Shown piece after piece: positions 7,626-14,041 of a stretch of 20,422 bases of DNA (the stretch's first letter is position 1; each line of letters opens with the position of its first letter). Where the stretch lies: positions 1 through 20,422 of the forward strand of contig CAZXXS010000031.1 of the NCBI GenBank assembly GCA_964644845.1. Direction: 5' to 3'. The stretch comes from Geothermovivens sp964644845. GTDB lineage: Bacteria > Zhuqueibacterota > Zhuqueibacteria > Oleimicrobiales > Geothermoviventaceae. The position numbers and the translations under genes were made by a program. Under the pieces are notes generated by a model. The model saw only the letters and a program-made list of their open reading frames with translations. It was not told where the DNA came from and did not search any database.

Positions 7626-8156
7626 ATGGGTTATTTCAATTTCGAAGAAGAGAACGACAGCGCTGCACCAGTGCTAAATTTGCCCCGAGGTAAGCGGCGT
7701 CGAGCGCCGACATTTACCCTGCGGCTAACGTCGATGATCGACATGTTTACGATCTTGCTGGTGTTCCTGCTCAAGAGTTTCTCGGCTGAGGGGCAGATCA
7801 TGACGGTGGCGAAGGACCTGCGTTTGCCGGAGTCAACGGCACAGAAGCCACCGGAGACAGCCAGTGTCATTGTGGTCACCCGTGACTGGATTCTACTGGA
7901 CGGGAACAAGGTGACGAGAACTCAGGATGTGGCGGCTGCCAAGAGTGTACTGATCAAACCGCTGCACGACCGTCTGGTGCAGTTGCGTCGTTTGACGGAG
8001 AAAATCGCCAGTTTAAGCCCCGACATGCAGTTCACGGGTAACATTGCCATTCAGGGGGATAAAGCGATTCCCTTTGAGGTGTTGAAGAAAATTATGTACA
8101 CGTGTGGTAGTGTTGGCTACAACAACATGTTGCTTGCGGTGACCAGGAAGGACTGA
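7626..8156 (+). CDS. ExbD/TolR-family protein, proton-carrying Asp retained
   Basis: This 176-aa protein has a longer acidic-then-basic cytoplasmic tail (residues 1-30, with PRGKRRRAP just before the membrane), one span (about 35-52) and a periplasmic ExbD-like domain. The signature here is LTSMIDMFTILLVFLL, so Asp39 (GAC, 7740-7742) is at the proton-carrying position that is Asn in its neighbour. The C-terminal part has GDKAIPFEVLKKIMYTCGSV, the family helix, and ends in a short strand (MLLAVTRKD). It starts with ATG 7626, 6 nt after the first ExbD, with only a weak SD, which suggests coupling. With the first ExbD it probably forms a mixed pair inside one ExbB pentamer. It is comparable to AglQ/AglS in Myxococcus, which also come as two TolR-like proteins. 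Confidence 0.93.
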   Translation: MGYFNFEEENDSAAPVLNLPRGKRRRAPTFTLRLTSMIDMFTILLVFLLKSFSAEGQIMTVAKDLRLPESTAQKPPETASVIVVTRDWILLDGNKVTRTQDVAAAKSVLIKPLHDRLVQLRRLTEKIASLSPDMQFTGNIAIQGDKAIPFEVLKKIMYTCGSVGYNNMLLAVTRKD

Positions 8157-8161
8157 TCTGG

Positions 8162-9514
8162 ATGGCAAGGACCAAGCCGGAAAAGGTACTACGTCTTCGG
8201 GTACAACAAAACGGAACGGTCAGGGAATTACTGGTCGAAAAGGGGCGTGTTTGCACGATCGGGGCTGATGCCGAAAACGACGTGGTTCTGTACACGACGG
8301 CTCTGCGGCCGAAGCAGCCCCTGGTTGTGCCCAGTAAATCTGCCTACCGGATTGTAGTGCCTCAGGGTGCCGACGGTGAGGTGCGGGCTGGGGATTCGGT
8401 TTTGAGAATAAGCGACCTGGTTGCCCACGGTCTTCTTCCGCGACGCGACGGTGGTTACGTCCTGCCGGTCTGGGAGGGCAAGAGTGGGGCCTTCGAGCTG
8501 GATGGAACGCGCATCGAATTTGATTTCGTACCGGCTTCAGAGGACCTGGACTCTTTGCCAGACTACACCTGGCGCCGCGCGTTACTCAAATCGCTCACCG
8601 CAGAGCCGCTGCTCAAGCTACTTTTCATCATCCTGCTCACGGTGAACCTGGTTGCAGTAGGGAAGCTGAAAAGCTTGGATCTTCCTGAGCAGAAACCTGT
8701 AGACCTGGAGAAAGTGCCGGAGCGTTTTGCGAAATTCATCATTCGTCAAAAGCCGCCCCAGATGGTGGCAGCGAACGCTGGAGGAGGGGCTGAGTCGGCT
8801 GCCCAACAGCAGAAGAAGCAAGAAGGAAGTACGCAGAAGAAAAGGGCGGAGCAGAAAAAGCCTTCCGCTGAAAAGAATCAGGGTGGCGCGCAGGCAGTTG
8901 TCCAGCAGGGTATTCTGGGCTTAATCGGCGGCACTGGCGAGAGCTCGTCCAGCAGCTCCGTTGTCGATTTCCTGGTAGACAAGGGCGTGGTGAAGGAACT
9001 GGACCAGGTGCTCGCCGAGGGCGGGAATCTGCGTGTTGGTCGGGCCAACGGTAACGCCAAGGAAGGTTCTCTGGACGATCTGTTCGCTTTGTCTGACCAG
9101 CTCGACGTCAGTGACGCAGTGGGGGATGCCGGTGCCGACATCGCGGACGTCAAGCTCCAAAAGGAGGGACAGGTTCAGCTGGACAAAGTGGGGGATGTGA
9201 AAGGCTCAGCAGATGCTGTTGGCCAGCGGAGCGCGCAGCAGTTGCACGCTGTGGTGGCGGCGAATCGCGGCAGGCTTGAGTACATTTACAACAAGTACCT
9301 GCGTCGCAACCCGGATCTGGCTGGTCAGATCGAACTGGAGATCACCATCGAGGCGGACGGCACCGTGTCGAACGTGCGGGTTCTTAAATCCACCGTGAAT
9401 GAGCCGGGTTTTGTGAATGAGATCCTCAACATGGTGCGCCGGTGGAAATTCCCGCCCATTGCCGAGGGGCGTGTGGTGGCTGTTTACCCAATGGTGTTCT
9501 ACCGGGTCAACTGA
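8162..9514 (+). CDS. TonB/AgmX-like transducer with FHA-like N-terminal domain
   Basis: This 450-aa protein has a cytoplasmic domain at about 10-122 that reads as FHA-like (VCTIGADAENDVVL, then SYRI-like strands). FHA domains bind phosphothreonine, but the fit is loose. One membrane span follows (about 149-167). Next come VPERFAKFII, often seen in AgmX-type proteins, a Lys/Gln/Ala-rich periplasmic linker (about 197-245), a Ser/Gly/Asp-rich middle, and a TonB-like C-terminal domain (about 361-450: IELEITIEADGTVSNVRVLK ... VRRWKFPP). This is the AgmX/PglI-type C-terminus. The arrangement resembles Myxococcus GltG/GltJ more than a nutrient TonB. It starts with ATG 8162, 5 nt after the ExbD stop, with AGGAAGG upstream. 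It should link the ExbB/ExbD motor to TPR or barrel partners. The stop overlaps the converging kinase gene by 8 nt. Confidence 0.88.
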   Translation: MARTKPEKVLRLRVQQNGTVRELLVEKGRVCTIGADAENDVVLYTTALRPKQPLVVPSKSAYRIVVPQGADGEVRAGDSVLRISDLVAHGLLPRRDGGYVLPVWEGKSGAFELDGTRIEFDFVPASEDLDSLPDYTWRRALLKSLTAEPLLKLLFIILLTVNLVAVGKLKSLDLPEQKPVDLEKVPERFAKFIIRQKPPQMVAANAGGGAESAAQQQKKQEGSTQKKRAEQKKPSAEKNQGGAQAVVQQGILGLIGGTGESSSSSSVVDFLVDKGVVKELDQVLAEGGNLRVGRANGNAKEGSLDDLFALSDQLDVSDAVGDAGADIADVKLQKEGQVQLDKVGDVKGSADAVGQRSAQQLHAVVAANRGRLEYIYNKYLRRNPDLAGQIELEITIEADGTVSNVRVLKSTVNEPGFVNEILNMVRRWKFPPIAEGRVVAVYPMVFYRVN

Positions 9515-10154
9515 TTGGTTGGCCAACGCGTCGCGCAATTTCCTCGAAAATACCTTCCCGCCAGTCTTCATCCCGGTACACGTCAAACTGGTCCGTTTCC
9601 ACGATCATGAGGGGGTACTGCTGACTCGCTTTTCGAATCCACTTCTCGTAGGCTGTGTGGAGCTGCAACAAGTACTCGCGGTCGATCTGGCGTTCAAAGT
9701 CGCGGCCGCGCATGCGAATGCGGCTCAAAAGTGTCCAGGGTGAGGCGCGCAAGTACACGATGAGGTCCGGAGGGGGCAGGGAACCGACGATGGTGGTGTA
9801 GAGTGCGTGGTAAGTTGCAAAGTCGCGCTCGTCCATGTAGCCCTGCTCGTGGAGGTTGCGGGCAAAGATCTCGGCATCTTCGTAGATGGTTCGGTCCTGA
9901 ACACACGGCCTCTGACGGTCTTGGATGTCGAGCAGATCGCGAAAGCGATGGGTGAGGAAGAAAATCTGTGAGTGGAAAGCCCATTTGCGCATGTCCTTGT
10001 AGAAATCGGCCAGGTAGGGATTTTCAACCACACGTTCGTAACGCGGTTCCCAGCCAAAGCGCTCGCTCAGTAGCTTGGTAAACGTAGTCTTGCCTGCGCC
10101 GATATTCCCGGCAATGGCCACAAAAGGGGGGCGCTTGCCTTGTGAAGTGGTCAT
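9507..10154 (-). CDS. Deoxynucleoside kinase
   Basis: This 215-aa enzyme phosphorylates deoxyribonucleosides (salvage of dA, dC or dG) using ATP, in the cytoplasm. It shows a P-loop GNIGAGKT (16-23), Glu44 in ERVVENPY as the likely catalytic base (dCK Glu53 position), the QDRTIYED motif (86-93, equivalent to the ERS/DRS motif of the dNK family) and an Arg-rich lid, RIRMRGRDFE. The length fits bacterial dNKs. The start ATG at 10154 is chosen because the domain begins there; further upstream in frame the sequence looks non-coding. The SD is poor (AGGA about 12 nt away). The start overlaps the stop of a 46-codon ORF by ATGA. Substrate choice cannot be read from sequence alone. Confidence 0.93.
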   Translation of the reverse strand: MTTSQGKRPPFVAIAGNIGAGKTTFTKLLSERFGWEPRYERVVENPYLADFYKDMRKWAFHSQIFFLTHRFRDLLDIQDRQRPCVQDRTIYEDAEIFARNLHEQGYMDERDFATYHALYTTIVGSLPPPDLIVYLRASPWTLLSRIRMRGRDFERQIDREYLLQLHTAYEKWIRKASQQYPLMIVETDQFDVYRDEDWREGIFEEIARRVGQPIS

Positions 10155-10291
10155 TCGCGACGAAAATCCTGTTCGATGCCGACTTGGTCTTGCACGTTCC
10201 AGGCCTGTTGAGCAGGGTTGCGAAATCCGTGAACACGTGGTACTCGGCGCGTACAAAGAGATCGGAAACGCGCTTGTTGCCTCAATCGCAT
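10151..10291 (-). CDS. Possible 46-residue ORF coupled to the kinase gene
   Basis: A frame starts with ATG (10291-10289 on the minus strand) preceded by AGGTGG at 7 nt spacing. It ends in a TGA that overlaps the kinase start as ATGA. The product is basic, rich in Arg and Gln (starts MRLRQQARFRS), with no signal peptide or recognisable motif. It fills most of the 178 nt between the peptidase stop and the kinase start. The SD and the overlap are the only arguments for it. Length and composition leave chance as the more likely explanation, or it may serve only to carry ribosomes to the poorly initiated kinase. Confidence 0.25.
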   Translation of the reverse strand: MRLRQQARFRSLCTRRVPRVHGFRNPAQQAWNVQDQVGIEQDFRRE

Positions 10292-10332
10292 GTCTTGGCC
10301 ACCTGGGTGTGACGCGCGTTTGTGTGCAACAC

Positions 10333-11358
10333 TCAGTCGAACGTGATGCTGAGGGCAGATTCGACGGCCGAAATTGGGTTGAAGATTGTGGATTGGTCGG
10401 AGCCGGCGAAAAGCAAACCGACAGCGCGCTGGCCGTCCTGTTCGACGAGGAGCGAGCCAGAGTCTCCAGGGGCCGACATGTTCCCGGTGACGATTTGATC
10501 TTCGAACAGAGCTGTGCCAGCTGCCCCGTAGCCGACCCTCACGGTGGCGTCGATGACCTGCACGGTTCCAGTTGTGAGACCTGTAGTGCGGCCGCTCTTG
10601 CGTACGGCCAGTCCAAGCTCAGCTTCCACGCTGCCGTGCACCTCGCCAATTTCCAGGACGGCAGCCTCGATGGCATCCTGACTTACCGGGCGTGCTACCG
10701 CAGCATCCACGCGGTTGGCGCTTGTGAGGGTTTGAATCCTCACAGGTACCAAACGCCAGGGCGAAGCGACCAGTCGAGCAAACAGATTTGCCGTTTCGGC
10801 AACCAGATTGGCGGTGGAACAGGTGTCTCCGTTGCCCCCGCCTCCGCTCTCGAACTGAATTGGTACAAAACGCAGCAGCTCGGCAATGCGATCCGCAGGA
10901 TTCCGCCCACCATCTGCAGCTCCTGGCTGGAGAATCGCGTCGCCGGGGATCGCCTGATTGCTGTTGGCCAGCACGTGGTTGTTCGAGAGGATGAGCCGTT
11001 CTCCCGTCTCCGCGTCTTGCACCACTGCGCCAAAGGTTCCCGCAGTGATGGCCCAGTGACCAATGCTTACGCCTGGTGGGGCTGGCCGCCACCGCTCCGT
11101 ACGGCTCTTGTACGCCACGAGCCGACCCACCTCTTTGACATCTGTGGCGACGCCGCGAATTTCCCGAGGTACCACGTCTCGTTTAGCAAGAGCGGTCAGA
11201 GGGAGCTTCTTCTCAACCAGCACAACGAGTGAAAGGTCCTGAGTACGTAGCCCGTGTTTTTCTTTGTAACCAACCCCGACGCCCACCACATTTGCTTTCT
11301 TCAAGAGCTCTCGCGCTGCGAGGCTCTTGATTTCTCGAAGCTCCTCCCGTGAGCTCAT
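10333..11358 (-). CDS. Nal1-like trypsin-fold serine peptidase
   Basis: This 341-aa protein has an N-terminal domain (about 20-80) with NVVGVGVGYKEK...LVVLVEKK and GVATDVKEVG. I associate this with a bacterial trypsin-like group related to plant NAL1. The chymotrypsin-fold part carries a full triad in the right order: His128 in LSNNHVLA, Asp218 in NRVDAAVA and Ser300 in PGDSGSLL. KSGRTTGLTTGTV (254-266) is another family motif. No signal peptide is seen, so it is probably cytoplasmic or leaves by an unusual route. The start is firm: AAAGGAGGT lies just upstream of ATG. A small hairpin abuts that SD. It is the upstream gene of the minus-strand pair. Substrate and role are unknown. Confidence 0.88.
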   Translation of the reverse strand: MSSREELREIKSLAARELLKKANVVGVGVGYKEKHGLRTQDLSLVVLVEKKLPLTALAKRDVVPREIRGVATDVKEVGRLVAYKSRTERWRPAPPGVSIGHWAITAGTFGAVVQDAETGERLILSNNHVLANSNQAIPGDAILQPGAADGGRNPADRIAELLRFVPIQFESGGGGNGDTCSTANLVAETANLFARLVASPWRLVPVRIQTLTSANRVDAAVARPVSQDAIEAAVLEIGEVHGSVEAELGLAVRKSGRTTGLTTGTVQVIDATVRVGYGAAGTALFEDQIVTGNMSAPGDSGSLLVEQDGQRAVGLLFAGSDQSTIFNPISAVESALSITFD

Positions 11359-11369
11359 GTTACCTCCTT

Positions 11370-11384
11370 TCGGGCTTAGCCCGA
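11370..11384 (-). promoter_or_regulatory. Small hairpin abutting the peptidase SD
   Basis: TCGGGC and GCCCGA flank a 3-nt loop (perfect 6-bp stem). The stem ends directly against the AAAGGAGGT SD (11362-11370 on the minus strand), sharing its outermost base. It lies in the probable 5' leader, so it could affect ribosome access or mRNA stability. It may equally be incidental. Confidence 0.35.
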
Positions 11385-11414
11385 GGTTTCACCCCAACTG
11401 CGAATTGCCGCTTT

Positions 11415-11443
11415 AATCTACAAAACCCGGATGCACTTCGCAA
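11415..11443 (-). promoter_or_regulatory. Probable promoter of the peptidase gene
   Basis: Read on the minus strand, TTGCGA (11443-11438) and TAGATT (11420-11415) are separated by exactly 17 nt, each matching the sigma-70 consensus at 4 of 6 bases. Transcription would start near 11408, leaving a leader of about 50 nt that contains the small hairpin and the SD. It is in the 238-nt divergent gap between the peptidase and yggS. Confidence 0.45.
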
Positions 11444-11573
11444 CTGCTTGGCTGACGATTGTGAGCCCACTTACACTCCGTCGCGCTTGACGAATACCCC
11501 GAAGGTGTGGCAGGGACAAGGGAGATGAAGACAGGGAAGCAAAACAAACCGAGCGCAAGTTCAAGTTTTCCGT

Positions 11574-11602
11574 TTGCTTTTTAACGGGTCAACGGTTATA
11601 TT
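11574..11602 (+). promoter_or_regulatory. Probable promoter of yggS, giving a near-leaderless mRNA
   Basis: TTGCTT (11574-11579) and TATATT (11597-11602) are 17 nt apart. The same bases also fit the Bacteroidetes pattern TTG...TAnnTTT (TTG 11574, TATATTTT 11597-11604). Initiation would be around 11608, only a few nt before the ATG at 11613, and no SD is present. It probably drives the whole yggS to rluD run. Confidence 0.45.
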
Positions 11603-11612
11603 TTCAGTTCCA

Positions 11613-12311
11613 ATGGAAGCCAAATACACACAAATTGCGCAAAATCTGGAACGTGTGCGCGAGCGAATTGCGGCGGCCTGCGCGCGGGCGGATCGGTCTC
11701 CTGACGAGGTGACTCTGGTCGCTGTGTCAAAAACGTTCCCGCCGGAGGCCATCCGGGCGGCGGTGGAAGCCGGTGTGCGGGACATCGGTGAGAACCGCGT
11801 GCAAGAGGCCTACGAGAAGTTCCAGAGGCTCGGCCGCATCGCCACGTGGCACCTTGTCGGGCATCTCCAAACGAATAAGGCGAAACGGGCGATCCAGTTT
11901 TTCGACTGGATTCACTCGATTGACTCTCTTCACCTGGCGGAAGAGGTGAGCAAGCGCTGCCAGGCGACAGGAAGGGAAATCAACGTGCTCGTTGAAGTGA
12001 ACACCTCGGGCGAGGCGTCGAAATACGGGGTGTCTCCAGAGGAAGCCGAAGATCTGGTGGGCGCCGTTGCGGAGCTTCCGGGACTGCGGCTTCAGGGGCT
12101 GATGACGATTGCTGCCATCGTGCCAGAGCCCGAAGAAGCGCGCCCGTATTTTCGGCTGCTTCGTGAACTGCGTGACGGACTGGTAGAGCGCGGGGTTGTA
12201 AGCGCCTTGCCCCACCTCTCGATGGGCATGACAGACGACTTCGAAATTGCGATTGAGGAAGGTGCAACCTTGGTTCGCATTGGGCGGGCCATCTTTGGAC
12301 CTCGTTCCTGA
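11613..12311 (+). CDS. yggS: YggS/PROSC-family PLP homeostasis protein
   Basis: This 232-aa cytoplasmic PLP-binding protein of the alanine-racemase-like fold type III is thought to buffer and deliver pyridoxal phosphate. Lys40 in VAVSKTFPP is the PLP-binding lysine. Other family marks are HLVGHLQTNKAK, VNTSGEASKYG and the C-terminal HLSMGMTDDFEIAIEEGATL followed by VRIGRAIFG, which binds the phosphate. Length is normal. ATG 11613 is chosen because the family begins close to this point; an in-frame TTG at 11574 would place the start inside the promoter. It is first in a long same-strand run. YggS next to YggT and DivIVA is a common arrangement, tied to cell envelope or division genes. Confidence 0.95.
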   Translation: MEAKYTQIAQNLERVRERIAAACARADRSPDEVTLVAVSKTFPPEAIRAAVEAGVRDIGENRVQEAYEKFQRLGRIATWHLVGHLQTNKAKRAIQFFDWIHSIDSLHLAEEVSKRCQATGREINVLVEVNTSGEASKYGVSPEEAEDLVGAVAELPGLRLQGLMTIAAIVPEPEEARPYFRLLRELRDGLVERGVVSALPHLSMGMTDDFEIAIEEGATLVRIGRAIFGPRS

Positions 12312-12352
12312 GCGTCTTTTCATCTGGCGAGTCAAAAACACTGTGGGTGCCA

Positions 12353-12649
12353 ATGTTTGTTTTTGGGAACCTTTTTCTCGTCCTGGCCAAGCTGGTGGAT
12401 CTGGTGTTGACGGTGTACATCTGGATCGTCATCGCGCGTGCGCTCATCTCGTGGGTAAATCCAGATCCATTTAATCCGATTGTGATGTTCCTGCGTCGTG
12501 CCACCGATCCACTGTTGTTTCGCTTGCGCCGGTACATTCCACCGTTCGGAACCATCGACCTGAGCCCCCTTGTACTGATCTTGATCGTGTGGGCGGTGAA
12601 GATCTTCACGGTTTCCACGTTGTACGACCTGGCTCGGGTGTTGCGCTGA
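12353..12649 (+). CDS. yggT: YggT-family membrane protein
   Basis: This 98-aa inner-membrane protein has two spans (about 6-31 and 70-88) and the family signatures VIARALISWVNPDPFNP, ATDPLLFRLRRYIPP and IDLSPLVLILIVW. YggT/YlmG proteins have been linked to osmotic tolerance and to division or thylakoid organisation, but the biochemical role is not settled. The start may be ATG 12353 or the in-frame GTG at 12347, two codons earlier; no clear SD separates them. It lies 41 nt after yggS and 66 nt before divIVA, in the usual yggS-yggT-divIVA order. Confidence 0.93.
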   Translation: MFVFGNLFLVLAKLVDLVLTVYIWIVIARALISWVNPDPFNPIVMFLRRATDPLLFRLRRYIPPFGTIDLSPLVLILIVWAVKIFTVSTLYDLARVLR

Positions 12650-12715
12650 GCTGATCTGTGGCCTTCAGGCCATGCGCTGTCCAGTGCGGTGAGGACGCAA
12701 GAAGGGGAGGTTAGT

Positions 12716-13345
12716 GTGAAACTAACACCGCTGGACATCAAAAAACAGGAGTTCCGCAGAGTCCTGCGCGGTTACGATCCGGAAGAAGTGGAAGCGTTCC
12801 TGGAGATGGTTGCCGAGGAGTACGAGGGAACGATCCGGGAGAAGAACGAGCTGGCGGACGAAGTGCTTAAGCTGCGGACGCAACTGCGGGACTACCAGGA
12901 GGTCGAGCGCACGCTCAAAGAAACCCTGATGACGGCGCAACAGACCATCACGGAGTCCCGGGAGAGCAGCAAGCGCGAGGCGGATCTCATCATCCGTGAA
13001 GCCCAGGTGAAGGCGGACGAAATCCTGGATGACGCCAGGAAAGAGCTGTCTCGCCTGAAGAATGAAATCCTGATGTTACGCACACAGAAGGAGTCGCTGT
13101 CGAGGCGGCTGCGACACCTTCTTGAGTCGCAGCTGGAACTGCTTGGGGTGCTGGAAATCGAGGATGTGCCGCCGGAAGCGCAGTCCAGAAAGCAACCTTC
13201 TGCGACGAAAATGGCGGGAAACCGCTTTGAAATTGTAGCTCACGAGGAGAAGACCTCGGAGGAGACGGCGAAAGACACGGAGGGGATTGTTGAAGGGGAA
13301 GTGGAGGAAACGCGTGAGAACAACGAAGGTCCTGTGATCTACTGA
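12716..13345 (+). CDS. DivIVA-domain protein
   Basis: This 209-aa protein has an N-terminal DivIVA/GpsB membrane-binding domain (LTPLDIKKQEFRRVLRGYDP, then VEAFLEMVAEEYE; residues 3-38). A long coiled coil covers about 40-145, and an acidic low-complexity tail (about 160-209, Glu/Thr-rich) follows. DivIVA proteins sense negative membrane curvature and organise poles or septa; outside Gram-positives they are less studied. The GTG at 12716 is chosen because GGGGAGG (12704-12710) lies 5 nt upstream; an in-frame GTG at 12689 lies before that SD and is unlikely. The stop TGA lies next to the SD of the lipoprotein gene, so the two are tightly linked. Confidence 0.92.
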   Translation: MKLTPLDIKKQEFRRVLRGYDPEEVEAFLEMVAEEYEGTIREKNELADEVLKLRTQLRDYQEVERTLKETLMTAQQTITESRESSKREADLIIREAQVKADEILDDARKELSRLKNEILMLRTQKESLSRRLRHLLESQLELLGVLEIEDVPPEAQSRKQPSATKMAGNRFEIVAHEEKTSEETAKDTEGIVEGEVEETRENNEGPVIY

Positions 13346-13357
13346 GGAGGAAGACGG

Positions 13358-14041
13358 GTGGCCGCGCTGAAAAGGGTTGTTTTGCTCGTTTTCGTGTTAG
13401 GGTTGGCGGGCTGTGCGAAACGGGTTCCCCTCCCGGTGGAGAAAGTGGAAGCAGGTAGTCGCATCTGGGTACGCACCACCGATGGACGCGCCGTAGCCGG
13501 TGACGTGTTGCAGCGTCAGCCCGACCGTTTCGTTTTGAAAACGAAAGACGGACGGGTTGACACGTTACTCGTAGCGGATGTAGGAATCATCAAGGCCCGG
13601 CCGCAGGAGTACGACGAAGCAGGTCGCTTGATTCCCGAAGCCGAGATCGACTCGGTCAAGACGTCGAAAAATCTGATCCTTTACACAATCGGCGGGGGCG
13701 CTCTGAGCTTCGGAACCAGTTTTTACCTGGGTAATTTCCTCAAACGGCACGTGAGTTCTGGTCAGGACGCGGTCATGTGGGGGACAACGGGCGTGGGCAC
13801 CGCTGTCGGGATTGCGGCGTTCATGAACGCCGGAGCGAAGCGCGATCGACTGATGGCCGTCGAGAAGATCAAGGATTACCGGAAGAAGTTGGCGGAGCAA
13901 AAGCTTCGGCAGGAAGAGAGTCGCAAGGAACAGCTGCGAAAAGAGCTGGAACGTTTGAAGCGGGAAAAGGCCGAGAAAGAAAAGGAGCTGGAGAGGCTGA
14001 AGAAAGCTCTTGAGCAGAAATCGGAACCTGCCAAACCTTAG
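13358..14041 (+). CDS. Predicted lipoprotein with glycine-rich segment and coiled-coil tail
   Basis: This 227-aa protein has a lipoprotein signal ending in the lipobox LAGC (Cys19); the next residue is Ala, which does not signal inner-membrane retention. Residues about 30-75 look like a small beta domain (WVRTTDGRAVAGDVL and similar strands, SH3- or Lsm-like). Two Gly-rich hydrophobic stretches follow (about 108-128 and 141-156), possibly membrane-inserting. The last 60 residues are an unbroken Lys/Glu/Leu coiled coil. It starts with GTG 13358 after GAGGAGGA (13344-13351), which overlaps the divIVA stop. Maturation would use signal peptidase II, encoded further down the same run. I do not recognise a family. 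The position after DivIVA suggests an envelope or division role, unproven. Confidence 0.78.
   Translation: MAALKRVVLLVFVLGLAGCAKRVPLPVEKVEAGSRIWVRTTDGRAVAGDVLQRQPDRFVLKTKDGRVDTLLVADVGIIKARPQEYDEAGRLIPEAEIDSVKTSKNLILYTIGGGALSFGTSFYLGNFLKRHVSSGQDAVMWGTTGVGTAVGIAAFMNAGAKRDRLMAVEKIKDYRKKLAEQKLRQEESRKEQLRKELERLKREKAEKEKELERLKKALEQKSEPAKP

Noticed and set aside
10075..11232. A 385-codon forward open frame covering most of the minus-strand peptidase region
   Set aside because: It lies opposite the peptidase gene, which has a perfect SD, a full catalytic triad and family motifs. The forward translation shows no motif and spans the kinase start as well.
11386..11573. Possible tRNA or other RNA gene in the divergent gap
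   Set aside because: I found no cloverleaf or T-loop pattern. The region is explained by two facing-away promoters.
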